DNA of 42,735 nt from a virus, in the IMG/VR virus record IMGVR_UViG_3300020020_001120, positions 1 through 42,735 of that record. The stretch is one strand, 5' to 3'. The notes below the pieces were generated by a model that worked only from the letters and a program-made list of their open reading frames with translations, was not told the origin of the DNA and made no database searches. Position numbers and translations under genes: made by a program. This document shows positions 29,386 through 38,368 of the stretch, piece by piece; the first letter of the stretch is position 1; every line of letters begins with the position of its first letter.

Positions 29386-30560
29386 GCGGACTCACCCCGG
29401 AAGGCTTCGTCGCCAAGACAGTCTCGGAAATCATCGCCGAACTGCAAGCCGCCCAGCGCTCGACCGTCGACGGCTCGCTCAACACCAGCGCGACCGGCGT
29501 CATCGCCAATCTCAACATGTCCATCGCGCTCGAGCTCGCTGCGTGCTGGGAAGCCATCGCCGAGGTCTACGACGCACACGACCCCGTGAGTGCCGAAGGC
29601 ATCGCGGCCGACGCCAACGGCTCGCTCGTCGGCGTGCCGCGTCTACCGGCGACCAAAGCGTTCGTAACGCTACATCTCACGATGGCGCCGTCTACACTCG
29701 TGCCGAGCGGCAGCGTCGTGTCGGACCCCACGCGACCGAGCGTGCGCTTCGTGACGCTCGAAGACGCACTCACCTCGACCACGTCGACAAGCGTCGACGT
29801 GTTTGCCGAGGCCGAGACGGCCGGCGAGCTCACGGCCGGTGCCAACACACTCACCAAGATCGAAAGCCCGGCGTCCGGGTGGACAGCCGTCACAAACCCA
29901 ATGCCGGCCGTCCCCGGGCGCGACGTCGAGACCGACGAAGAGTATCGCATCCGGCAAGCCGAGCTGCGCGCGACCAGCGAGGGCTCAACGCTCGACGGTA
30001 TCGTCGCCGACGTCGCCCTACTGCCTAACGTGCTCACCGCGAAGGGCTACGAAAACGTCTCAGACGTCGTCGTCAACTCGCTGCCGCCGCACTCATTCGA
30101 GATCGTCGTCTCCGGTGGCAACGACCAGGTGATCGCGCAATCCATCTGGCGCAACAAACCGGCCGGCATCGAGACCTACGGCACGACGAGCGTGTCGATA
30201 CTCGACAGCGAGGGCGTGACGCACACGGTGCGCTTCTCACGCCCGACTGAGAAGATCGTCAACGTCACCTACGCCGCGACGACCGACGCCAGCTACGTCG
30301 CCGCCAGCATCCGCGCGGCGCTCGAGCAGGCGAGCGTCGACCCGACGAGCCCGGCGCACTTCGGCATCGGCGAGCCGGTGTACCTCGTGCGGCTGCTCGC
30401 CATCGCATCCGAAGTGCTCGGCGTCGTCAACGTGACGCTCGACATCGCGCTCGCGCCGGCGCTGCCGCCCGATGCGATCCCGACCTCGCCCGATAACGTC
30501 TTGCTCGTCGGCACGCGCGAGGTCGCGACTTTCGCCGGCGCGACGTGGGTCGGACCGTGA
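29382..30560 (+). CDS. Baseplate protein J (Mu gp47-like)
   Basis: The 392-aa product has the J pattern. An N-terminal GFVAKTVSEIIAELQAAQRSTVDGSLNTSATGVIANLNMSIALELAACWEAIAEVYDAHDP is followed by beta-rich TLVPSGSVVSDPTRPSVRF and AVPGRDVETDEEYRIRQAELR, then a C-terminal ferredoxin-like part. J forms the wedge trifurcation with W. GTG 29382 overlaps the W stop (GTGA). Confidence 0.8.
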   Translation: MSGLTPEGFVAKTVSEIIAELQAAQRSTVDGSLNTSATGVIANLNMSIALELAACWEAIAEVYDAHDPVSAEGIAADANGSLVGVPRLPATKAFVTLHLTMAPSTLVPSGSVVSDPTRPSVRFVTLEDALTSTTSTSVDVFAEAETAGELTAGANTLTKIESPASGWTAVTNPMPAVPGRDVETDEEYRIRQAELRATSEGSTLDGIVADVALLPNVLTAKGYENVSDVVVNSLPPHSFEIVVSGGNDQVIAQSIWRNKPAGIETYGTTSVSILDSEGVTHTVRFSRPTEKIVNVTYAATTDASYVAASIRAALEQASVDPTSPAHFGIGEPVYLVRLLAIASEVLGVVNVTLDIALAPALPPDAIPTSPDNVLLVGTREVATFAGATWVGP

Positions 30561-31156
30561 CGCTCACGCACAACCCGGACGTGGTGGCCCAAGGGCAAGC
30601 GCTGCCCATCTACGACCTGCGCACACCGAAGTTTCTCGCGCTGCTCGCCACCTACCTCGAGCAGGTGCAACAGCTCGAAGACGCGATTTACGATGTCTTC
30701 GTCGGCACGATGCTGCCGGGCGCAGAGGGCGACGCGCTCGACATGCTCGGCGAGCTCATTGGACAGCCGCGCGCCGGGCGCGACGACTTCACCTACAAGC
30801 TCTGGATATCGGCGCGCATCATGCTTAACAAGTCGAGCGGCAGACCGCCCGACATCCTCGGCATCGCACGCGCCATCATGCCGCCGGGCGGCACTATCCT
30901 CCTCGAGGAATACTTCCCCGGGGCGTTCAAGCTCGAGCTGCTCGGCCTCACGTTCGCGACCACCGGCGTGCAGCTGCGCCAGGTGTTTCGCGAGGCGAAA
31001 GCCGCGGGCGTGCGCATCGACGTCATCTTCTCCGCGGCCGACGTAGGCGAGCAGTTCACGCTCGGCGGCGCCGCTGTCACTCCGGATATCAACGTGCAGC
31101 AAGGCTTCGCGGACATCGCGCAAACGACCGGCGGCCAGCTCGTCGGTGTGGTGTAG
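30557..31156 (+). CDS. Baseplate wedge protein (I-like, DUF2612 type)
   Basis: The 199-aa product follows J in the position of protein I. It contains IYDLRTPKFLALLATYLEQVQQLEDAIYDVFVGTMLPGAEGDALDMLGELIGQPRAGRDDFTYKLWISARIMLNKSSGRPPDIL, matching DUF2612-type wedge proteins. It links the baseplate to the fibre encoded next. The GTG at 30557 overlaps the J stop (GTGA). Confidence 0.7.
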   Translation: MTLTHNPDVVAQGQALPIYDLRTPKFLALLATYLEQVQQLEDAIYDVFVGTMLPGAEGDALDMLGELIGQPRAGRDDFTYKLWISARIMLNKSSGRPPDILGIARAIMPPGGTILLEEYFPGAFKLELLGLTFATTGVQLRQVFREAKAAGVRIDVIFSAADVGEQFTLGGAAVTPDINVQQGFADIAQTTGGQLVGVV

Positions 31157-31158
31157 AT

Positions 31159-34100
31159 ATGGCAATCACACTCACGTTCGACCAAGTAGACGCAGGCATA
31201 CCGGCCGGCAGCGTCGACCGCGGCCGCACCGACATCAAGAGCACCGGAGCTGTCGCCGCGACGCGCGCGCACACCGTGACGATCACGGTCGGCAACATCC
31301 CGACCGGTGCGCTCGTCGACGTCGTGCTGCTCGACGAGCCGCCTAACAGCAACCCGCTCTTGACCGAGCTCGCGCCGGAGACATGGACGCTCGAGTTCGA
31401 TATCGGGTGTTGGGGTCCGTTCCGTGTGCGCGTCACCGCGACCGCGAGCGGACAGGTTGTGTCATCTGTCACGCGGCGCATCTCGATTCGCTCGCCGGGC
31501 TATCACATCGACTATCCGGGACTCGCCGAGAGGTACGACCCGAACGCGACGCTCGTGCCGACCGTGCCGTCGGTCGAGTTGACGGAGATGAATGAGGGCT
31601 CAACCAACCGCCCTCTCGTCGACTTTCACCGGCAGATGGTCGAAGCCATCGAGGGCGGCGTCGGCGGCGGCGGAGTCATCCCGGACGGCAGCATCACCGA
31701 AGAGAAGCTCGCGCCGGCGCTCAGCGACAATCTGCTGCGCGCCGACGGCTCGCTGCCGCTTACCGGCTCGCTCGACGCCGCCGGCAACACGGTGACGAAT
31801 CTCGCCGCGCCGACGCTCGGCTCCGACGCCGTGCCGCTCTCGTATGTGCAGCAGTCCATGACGCTCGCCGGCATCCGCACGCCGTGCAGGCTCGTCGCGA
31901 CGACGCCGTTCACGGCCTCGAACACGCAAGTCATCGACTCAAAGGCGACAGTAAACGGCGACCGCGTGCTGCTCACTGCGCAAGCGTCGCCGGTCGACAA
32001 CGGCATCTACGTCGCCAACGACGCCGGCGCATGGACCCGCGCGCTCGACGCGGACACCAGCGGCGAGCTCATCCCCGGCATGGTCGTCTTTATCACCGAC
32101 GGCACAGTCTACGCAGACAGCGGATGGGTGCTCTCCACCGATGCGCCCATCGCCATCGGCACGTCGGCGCTTACGTTCTCGCGGTTCACCGGCGCTGCGC
32201 AGCTCGTCGCCGGCGCTGGCTTGCTCAAGACTGGCGACACGGTCGACGTCGTCGCGCACGCAGACGGCTCGATAGTCGTGTCTGCAGACGCCGTGCAGGT
32301 CGGCATCCTCGCAACCGATGCGCAGCACGGCAGCCGCGGCGGCGGCACGCAGCACGCCGCAGCGACGACGAGCGAGCCCGGATTCTTAGCGGCCCTCGAT
32401 AAAACCAAGCTCGACGGCGTCGAAGCCGGCGCGCAAGTCACGTCTTTTGCGCGCGTGCAGACCGCACTCGCCGCGGCGAGCTCGGCCGTCGGCTTCAACG
32501 CGCAGCGCTTGACCGGCGTCGCCGACCCGACCGCAGCCCAAGACGTCGCGACGAAAGCCTACACAGACGCCGTCGCGCAAGGTCTAGACGTAAAGGCCTC
32601 GTGCAGAGCCGTTGCAACCACGAATCTCGGCACGCTCTCCGGCAACTACACGATCGACGGCATCACGACAGTCAACGGCGACCGTCTGCTGCTGACAGGG
32701 CAGAACACAGCATCGCAAAACGGCATATGGGTCACAGCGGCGGGCGCATGGGCACGCGGTGCGGACGCAGACAGCTCGGCCGAAGTCACCGCCGGCATGT
32801 TTGTCTTTGTCACCGAGGGCACGGTCAACGCTGACAGCGGGTGGGTCCTGACGACCAACGACCCGATCACGCTCGGCACCACGGGCCTCGTGTTCACGCA
32901 GTTTAGCGGCGCTGGCCAAATCACCGCCGGCACCGGGCTCATCAAAACGGGCAACACGCTCGACGTCGTCGCCCACGCCGACGGCTCGATAGCCGTGTCT
33001 GCAGACGCTGTGCAGGTCGGCATACTCGCTACCGATGCACAGCACGGCACCCGCGGCGGCGGCACGCAGCACGCCGCAGCGACGACGAGCGTCGCCGGAT
33101 TCTTCGCGGCACTCGATAAAACCAAGCTCGACGCGGTCGAAGCCGGCGCGCAAGTCACGTCTTTTGCGCGCGTGCAGACCGCACTCGCCGCGGCGAGCTC
33201 GGCCGTCGGCCTCAACGCGCAGCGCTTGACCGGCGTCGCCGACCCTAGCTCACCGCAGGATGCTGCGACGAAAGCCTACGTAGACGCCGTCGCTCAAGGG
33301 CTCGATACGAAGGCCTCTGTGCGTCTGGTCGCGACGGCCAACGTGCCGGCGCTCACCGGAGCGGTCGCCATCGATGGCGTCACGACATCGACCGGCGACC
33401 GCGTGCTGCTCACCGCGCAGACCGCCGGCAGCGCAAACGGCATCTACACGACAGCCGCCGGCGCTTGGGCCCGCTCGACCGACGCTGACACATCGGCCGA
33501 GGTCAACTCGGGCATGTATGTGTTTGTTACCGAGGGCACCGCGAATGCAGACAGCGGCTGGGCCCTCACCACAAACGACCCGATCGTGCTTGGCACGACC
33601 GCCCTCGCGTTTACGCAGGTTTCCGGCGCTGGGCAAGTCATCGCCGGCGCCGGCTTGACGAAGACTGGCAATCAGCTCGACGTGGTCGCGCACGCCGACG
33701 GCTCCATCGTCGTCGCTGCCGACAGTGTGCAGGTCGGGATCCTTGCGACCGATGCGCAGCACGGCACGCGAGGCGGCGGCACCGTGCATGCGGCGGTGGT
33801 CGCGGGCGGAGCTTCCGGATTCATCACGGGCGCCGATAAAACCAAGATTGACGGGATCGAAACCGGCGCGCAGGTAACGTCGTTTGCGCGCGTGCAGACT
33901 GCGCTAGCGGCTGCGAGCTCGGCGGTAGCTTTCAACGCGCAAAGACTCTCGAACGTCTTAGACCCTACAGCCGCGCAGGACGCAGCGACCCGCGCTTACG
34001 TCGACGCCGGGGTGATCGTCGCGGGCGCGGGCCTCACGAAGACAGTGACCACGCTCAACGTAGCCGCGCACGCCGACGCGTCGATCGTGGTGGCGGCAGA

Positions 34101-35973
34101 CACGGTGCAGGTGGGCGTGCTCGCGACCGACGCGCAACACGGCACGCGGGGCGGGGGCACGACGCATGCGGTAGCGACGACGAGCACTGCCGGCTTCATG
34201 GCGGCGGCGGACAAGACGCGACTCGACGCGCTGCGGGCTCGCAGCTACTTCGACGCGCGGCTCGCCACTGCAACCACGCTGCCGGCCTACACGGCGACCA
34301 CCATCTCGACCAACCGACCGCGTCTCACCGCGACGGCCAACGGCGCCCTCAGCGTCGACGGCGTCGCCGTTGTCGCCGGCGACCTTGTCGTCGTGCTCTT
34401 CGAAGCCGCGGCCAACTGCGGCGTATACGAAGTCATCGCACCCGGCACCGCCGGCACGCCCTATCAGCTCGACCTCGCCTACTCCGGCGCCTACACCGCG
34501 ACGGTCAGCGGCTCGCAAATGATCGTGCGCACTGGCTCGGCTGGCTATGCGTACTGCAATCGCGAATTTCGACCCGGCTCGACCACCAGCGGCCTGTTCA
34601 TCGAGATTCCCGGCGAGCTGCAGTTGTGGCCGCGCGACACCACGCCGCCGACAACGGTTTATCCCGGCTGGCTCTACGAACTCGACATGCTCGGCTCCAC
34701 TGTTAGCCTCACACTCGTATCGCCGCCTGGGTCCGAGCAGGTGTTGCGCGGCGTGCGGTTCGGCGTCAACGCCGGCGCTACCATCTCGCTCACCATCACA
34801 CCGAGCTCGCCGAGCAAAATAGACTCGCCTTATGCGACGAGCGGTGCCTCTGGCGGCTCGCCGGGCACCTCGATCAGTTACTCGGTTATCTCCGGCTCTG
34901 CGACGACATGGGTCTGCGGCCGCAGTTACACGAGCTACAACCCAGACAGCCCCTATTGGAAAGTCGACACGGCCTATGGGCTAGCGGCCGAGTCGGTGTT
35001 AAGCGCCAGCGGTCGAATCGACTTCACCGGCACAGGGCCCGTTGCCGGATCCGTTCTGACGGGCAGAAGCACGAGTCAAGCATGGTGGGTGCCGCCTGAC
35101 GTCGACCCGAGTACAAACGGCTTTCGCTTGTCGCCGACGGCTGACGACTCACCGGTCGCTGATGGCGCCTTTTCAATCATCTACCTCGCCCCGGTCAAGA
35201 GCGACAGGATCGCGCTCTACGACACTACGGTCTCAGGCTGGCGCTTGTGCACGGTCAACGGTTTCGGACAGACGCTGTCAGGCCGCACGACGGGCACGCC
35301 GTTCGACGTATTCATCTCACTGTCAGCACCTGCACCCACCGACGGAACGGCCGCCGGCGTCGCCGTGGAGTTCGTCAACTGGACATCGCCGACAGCACGC
35401 GCGACCGCAATCACCCGCGTCAACGGCGTTTTGACCAAGTCTGGCGCACCCGCGTCGCGCTACCTCGGTACATGCAACCCGCGCAGCGCGACGACCTATC
35501 ACATGCAGACGGTCGGCAACGATACGACACCGGCCAAGTGTGACCTTTGGAACATCGACAACCAGGTCACAGCAGCGTTTAGATACGCGCGCAGCTGGAC
35601 GCCGGAGACATTCACGCACCCGACGGCCAACACCTGGGTCGGCGCGAATGGCTCGTCCTCGCGCTTCGAATTCGTGCAGGGCGTGCCGGGCACCTGGACC
35701 CGTGCGCAAGCCTATGCCGCCGTGCAGACGAAGACCTTCGCAGCCGTAACAGGCATCGGCTTCGACACCGTCGGCACGCCGAGCGGAACGCGAACGCGTG
35801 TGCTTTCGACAAGCGTCAACGACGCAGTCACGGCCAACGGTCAATACTCCCTGCAGTCGCCCATCGGCGTGCACTATCTCGCGTGGATTATCTGGGCCTC
35901 TAACGTTGCGGTCGTCTGGTGGGGCGCGCAGTCGACGCACGAGAGCGGACTCGAGATAGCGTTCCAATGCTAG
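31159..35973 (+). CDS. Repeat-built tail fibre protein, 1604 aa
   Basis: It is the largest gene and follows the wedge protein. The N-terminal 170 residues (Ig-like strands, then a short helical segment) probably attach to the baseplate. Three full copies of a roughly 240-aa unit and a fourth half copy follow. Each unit contains NGDRVLLTAQ...NGIY..AAGAWAR, ADSGWVLTTNDPI.LGT, ADGSIVVSADAVQVGILATDAQHGTRGGGT and DPTAAQDAATKAYVDA. The C-terminal 500 residues are unique and beta-rich, the likely receptor-binding end. Unit number can change by recombination without frameshift. Confidence 0.8.
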   Translation: MAITLTFDQVDAGIPAGSVDRGRTDIKSTGAVAATRAHTVTITVGNIPTGALVDVVLLDEPPNSNPLLTELAPETWTLEFDIGCWGPFRVRVTATASGQVVSSVTRRISIRSPGYHIDYPGLAERYDPNATLVPTVPSVELTEMNEGSTNRPLVDFHRQMVEAIEGGVGGGGVIPDGSITEEKLAPALSDNLLRADGSLPLTGSLDAAGNTVTNLAAPTLGSDAVPLSYVQQSMTLAGIRTPCRLVATTPFTASNTQVIDSKATVNGDRVLLTAQASPVDNGIYVANDAGAWTRALDADTSGELIPGMVVFITDGTVYADSGWVLSTDAPIAIGTSALTFSRFTGAAQLVAGAGLLKTGDTVDVVAHADGSIVVSADAVQVGILATDAQHGSRGGGTQHAAATTSEPGFLAALDKTKLDGVEAGAQVTSFARVQTALAAASSAVGFNAQRLTGVADPTAAQDVATKAYTDAVAQGLDVKASCRAVATTNLGTLSGNYTIDGITTVNGDRLLLTGQNTASQNGIWVTAAGAWARGADADSSAEVTAGMFVFVTEGTVNADSGWVLTTNDPITLGTTGLVFTQFSGAGQITAGTGLIKTGNTLDVVAHADGSIAVSADAVQVGILATDAQHGTRGGGTQHAAATTSVAGFFAALDKTKLDAVEAGAQVTSFARVQTALAAASSAVGLNAQRLTGVADPSSPQDAATKAYVDAVAQGLDTKASVRLVATANVPALTGAVAIDGVTTSTGDRVLLTAQTAGSANGIYTTAAGAWARSTDADTSAEVNSGMYVFVTEGTANADSGWALTTNDPIVLGTTALAFTQVSGAGQVIAGAGLTKTGNQLDVVAHADGSIVVAADSVQVGILATDAQHGTRGGGTVHAAVVAGGASGFITGADKTKIDGIETGAQVTSFARVQTALAAASSAVAFNAQRLSNVLDPTAAQDAATRAYVDAGVIVAGAGLTKTVTTLNVAAHADASIVVAADTVQVGVLATDAQHGTRGGGTTHAVATTSTAGFMAAADKTRLDALRARSYFDARLATATTLPAYTATTISTNRPRLTATANGALSVDGVAVVAGDLVVVLFEAAANCGVYEVIAPGTAGTPYQLDLAYSGAYTATVSGSQMIVRTGSAGYAYCNREFRPGSTTSGLFIEIPGELQLWPRDTTPPTTVYPGWLYELDMLGSTVSLTLVSPPGSEQVLRGVRFGVNAGATISLTITPSSPSKIDSPYATSGASGGSPGTSISYSVISGSATTWVCGRSYTSYNPDSPYWKVDTAYGLAAESVLSASGRIDFTGTGPVAGSVLTGRSTSQAWWVPPDVDPSTNGFRLSPTADDSPVADGAFSIIYLAPVKSDRIALYDTTVSGWRLCTVNGFGQTLSGRTTGTPFDVFISLSAPAPTDGTAAGVAVEFVNWTSPTARATAITRVNGVLTKSGAPASRYLGTCNPRSATTYHMQTVGNDTTPAKCDLWNIDNQVTAAFRYARSWTPETFTHPTANTWVGANGSSSRFEFVQGVPGTWTRAQAYAAVQTKTFAAVTGIGFDTVGTPSGTRTRVLSTSVNDAVTANGQYSLQSPIGVHYLAWIIWASNVAVVWWGAQSTHESGLEIAFQC
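31876..34236 (+). repeat. About 720-bp tandem repeats in the fibre gene (3 full, 1 half)
   Basis: Units begin near 31876, 32598 and 33318, and a half unit runs from about 34010 to 34236. DNA identity stays high in the ADGSIVVSADAVQVG and QVTSFARVQTALAAASS segments. Equal-length units encode repeated rod domains. Confidence 0.75.
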
Positions 35974-36698
35974 CGATCGGCATCATGACCGTTGCAGAAC
36001 GCGCCGAACACTGCCGGCGGCTCGTCGAGCGCGTCGGCGGCGAGGTGAGCGTGCACGTCGACATCAACCGGCGAGGTTGCTGGCCGGCGTGGAAAGCGAC
36101 TTGGGTCGCGTGCGCGCTAGCCCAACCGCGCGCGACGCACATCGCGATCCTCGCCGACGACATCGCCGTGTGCTCTGACCTACGCGCGACCCTCGAGGCG
36201 CTCGTCGCTGCGCGGCCGCACTCGCCGATCGCTGGCTGGCTGCCGCGCGACCAGGTCGAGCTCGCCCACGCGCAAGGCTTGCGATGGGCAAGCACTCGGC
36301 GGCTGCAGTTCGTCCAAATGCTCGTGCTGCCGCGCGAGCTCGGCGACCGCGCGCTCGACTGGGTATGCGACCGCGAGCATCTCTTCGGAGACCTATGGGC
36401 CACATGGGACGATGAGCGCCTAAAAGCCTTTACGCTCGCGCACGACCTAGACACCTTCGTCCCCGTTCCGAACGTGTGCGACCACCTCGGCGGCGACGGC
36501 ACCATCAAGTCGACGTTTGGACACCGCTTCGCGCCGGAGAGCGCACGCGCGCGCGTGTGGCTCGGCGAAGACGGCAGCGGAGCAGCGCTCGACTGGTCTG
36601 ACTTGCGCGCTGTCGGCGACCAGCCGGTGCACCCGTATCGCATCCCGCGCATCTTGCTCACGCCCTACAACACCAGCCACGACGAGGTGCCGCCATGA
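35967..36698 (+). CDS. Glycosyltransferase-like protein
   Basis: The 243-aa product starts MLAIGIMTVAERAEHCRRLVERVGGEVSVHVDINRRGCWPAWKATWVACALAQPRATHIAILADDIAVC. The strand HIAILADDI followed by a conserved turn resembles the nucleotide-sugar and metal-binding strand of GT-A glycosyltransferases, with the DD pair in the DxD position. A later WATWDDERL segment is also typical. ATG 35967 overlaps the fibre stop. Cotranscription with the fibre suggests it modifies the fibre, the capsid surface or the host receptor. Confidence 0.55.
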   Translation: MLAIGIMTVAERAEHCRRLVERVGGEVSVHVDINRRGCWPAWKATWVACALAQPRATHIAILADDIAVCSDLRATLEALVAARPHSPIAGWLPRDQVELAHAQGLRWASTRRLQFVQMLVLPRELGDRALDWVCDREHLFGDLWATWDDERLKAFTLAHDLDTFVPVPNVCDHLGGDGTIKSTFGHRFAPESARARVWLGEDGSGAALDWSDLRAVGDQPVHPYRIPRILLTPYNTSHDEVPP

Positions 36699-37066
36699 GC
36701 TGCGCTGGAGCCCTACCCGCTCAAATCAATCTCGTGCCGGCCGCCGTGCAAATCCGCGTCGCGATCGGGGCGTCGGTCGGTCTGCGACTGAGCGCTGTGC
36801 ATTCGGACGGCACGCCGTTCGACCTCGCGCCGTACACGGTGACAGCGCCGTTCTCGCCGACGCATAGCGCTGTGCCGCAAATCCCCGGGTGGGCGGTCGT
36901 TGTCGAGGGTACCTTCGTACTGCTTACGCTCTTGCCCGCAGACACGGCGACGCTCGCGCCTACGGGCAAGCCTGCGACGTGGCACTGGGACGTCTGGCTA
37001 GCGCACTCGACCGCACCGGAGCGGCTGCTATTCGCGCACGGCGACCTCGCGTTACTCACACCGTGA
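36695..37066 (+). CDS. Fibre-associated beta protein, 123 aa
   Basis: The product is a single beta-rich domain (INLVPAAVQIRVAIGASVGLRLSAVHSDGTPFDLAPYTVTAPF...HWDVWLAHSTAPERLLFAHGDLALL) resembling small Ig-like or BppU-like N-terminal domains of phage baseplate proteins. Its ATG overlaps the glycosyltransferase stop. No enzyme motif. Probably an adaptor between fibre components. Confidence 0.55.
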   Translation: MSCAGALPAQINLVPAAVQIRVAIGASVGLRLSAVHSDGTPFDLAPYTVTAPFSPTHSAVPQIPGWAVVVEGTFVLLTLLPADTATLAPTGKPATWHWDVWLAHSTAPERLLFAHGDLALLTP

Positions 37067-37075
37067 GGGCTCAAC

Positions 37076-37885
37076 ATGGCAACCCAACGATGCACAGTCA
37101 CCGTCACCGCGCAGCCCGCTGGCAGCCCCGGGCCCGTCGGACCCGCGGGTCCGGTCGGGCCCGCGGGTCCTCCTGGAGCTGGCGGCGCAGCGACCGTGCT
37201 CGCGCCCTACTTGACGCCGCCGCTGGTGGCTGCCGCACTAAATGACGAGTTTGACGCCGGCTCGCCGGTGCTCGGCGATCGCGGATGGACGGCTCTGCAC
37301 AACGGCACCGGCGAGCTGCTCACGCGCAAGGGCGAGGTCACGACGGCGGCGCCCGTGCTGGGCCCGACCGAATACAACTCAACGCTCGTCAATGGGGTGA
37401 TTCGAATCCAGTCGACGAGCGGCATGCGGCTAACAAAAGCGCTGTCAGCGCCGCAGACGCAGATCGCTGCGCGCTTCACCGACCCGCGCATGAACACGTC
37501 GCAAGTGATTCAGATGCAGCTGACAAACGTCGCTGGAGCGCACGACCCGACGACGGTCGCGCTGAGCTACGGCTATTTGTGGGGCAACCGCTGCCGGTCG
37601 TACAAGTATCTCGACCTGACGCCGACCACGCTCAGCACGGTTGTGCCGGGCGTTGACGACGGTGCTTACGTGTTTGTGCAGGATTGGCGCCCCTCTGATT
37701 CGCGCTGGGGTAGCGCCGTGATCAACCCGCACACGCAGCGCATGCTGCGCGTCGAGGGTGGTGGGTTTGCACCTCTGACGCCGACGCGTGCCGGCTTCGA
37801 GATCCTCACGGTGGCCGCGACGTTTGCCTGGGTCGAAATCGATTACATCCGCGAATATCCATACGGCAGCTGGTTTCCCGCGTGA
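37076..37885 (+). CDS. Collagen-like fibre protein 1, 269 aa
   Basis: A short N-terminal strand is followed by a Gly-X-Y run (GSPGPVGPAGPVGPAGPPG, residues about 16-36) and a C-terminal globular domain of about 220 residues, DEFDAGSPVLGDRGWTALHNGTGEL...WVEIDYIREYPYG, which has the look of a lectin-like beta-sandwich. Collagen-like stalks with globular heads are used as trimerising spacers in phage fibres. Likely a receptor-binding protein. Confidence 0.65.
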   Translation: MATQRCTVTVTAQPAGSPGPVGPAGPVGPAGPPGAGGAATVLAPYLTPPLVAAALNDEFDAGSPVLGDRGWTALHNGTGELLTRKGEVTTAAPVLGPTEYNSTLVNGVIRIQSTSGMRLTKALSAPQTQIAARFTDPRMNTSQVIQMQLTNVAGAHDPTTVALSYGYLWGNRCRSYKYLDLTPTTLSTVVPGVDDGAYVFVQDWRPSDSRWGSAVINPHTQRMLRVEGGGFAPLTPTRAGFEILTVAATFAWVEIDYIREYPYGSWFPA

Positions 37886-37894
37886 GGTGATGCC

Positions 37895-38368
37895 ATGGCG
37901 GCAGATGAGTTTTGTGAACTGACTGTCATTGTGTCACCTGCCGGATCGCCGGGGCCCGCAGGTCCGACCGGGCCCGCGGGTGCGGACGGAGCCGCAGGTC
38001 CTGTCGGGCCGCAGGGGCCGCAGGGGCCGCAAGGTGAGCCAGGATCGGGTGCCAGCGTGGCGATACCCTTGTCCAACAAAGCTATGCCAGCGTCCATCAC
38101 CACCGCTCCGCACATGCTGGCGTGTGCAACGCCTCTTGCAGTCACCCCGAATGCGGACGGCTATTTGCACGTGTTCGTGAACGGCGTCGCGTACGCGCTC
38201 GGCGATGCATCACGCGCCAGCGACTTCTATTTCTCGGTCGACGCCGGCGCAACGGCCAAGCCGATCGCCAGCCTCGACGCGGGTGACCTGCTTTACCAAG
38301 GCAGCGGGCTCGCGTTCAACCTCGACGCCGGCGACGTCGTCGCATTCCTAACACTGGCCACGCCATGA
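37895..38368 (+). CDS. Collagen-like fibre protein 2, 157 aa
   Basis: The product has a Gly-X-Y run of about 10 triplets (GSPGPAGPTGPAGADGAAG then PVGPQGPQGPQGEPG) and a C-terminal beta-rich domain (LHVFVNGVAYALGDASRASDFYFSVDAGATAKPIASLDAGDLLYQG), typical of small phage head or tail appendage proteins. The N-terminus repeats that of the preceding gene (TVIVSPAGSPGP), pointing to duplication with divergence of the tip. Confidence 0.65.
   Translation: MAADEFCELTVIVSPAGSPGPAGPTGPAGADGAAGPVGPQGPQGPQGEPGSGASVAIPLSNKAMPASITTAPHMLACATPLAVTPNADGYLHVFVNGVAYALGDASRASDFYFSVDAGATAKPIASLDAGDLLYQGSGLAFNLDAGDVVAFLTLATP

Noticed and set aside
36695-37066. Lysis protein (holin or spanin) candidate after the glycosyltransferase
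   Set aside because: No transmembrane segment, signal peptide or lipobox; the composition is a soluble beta domain.
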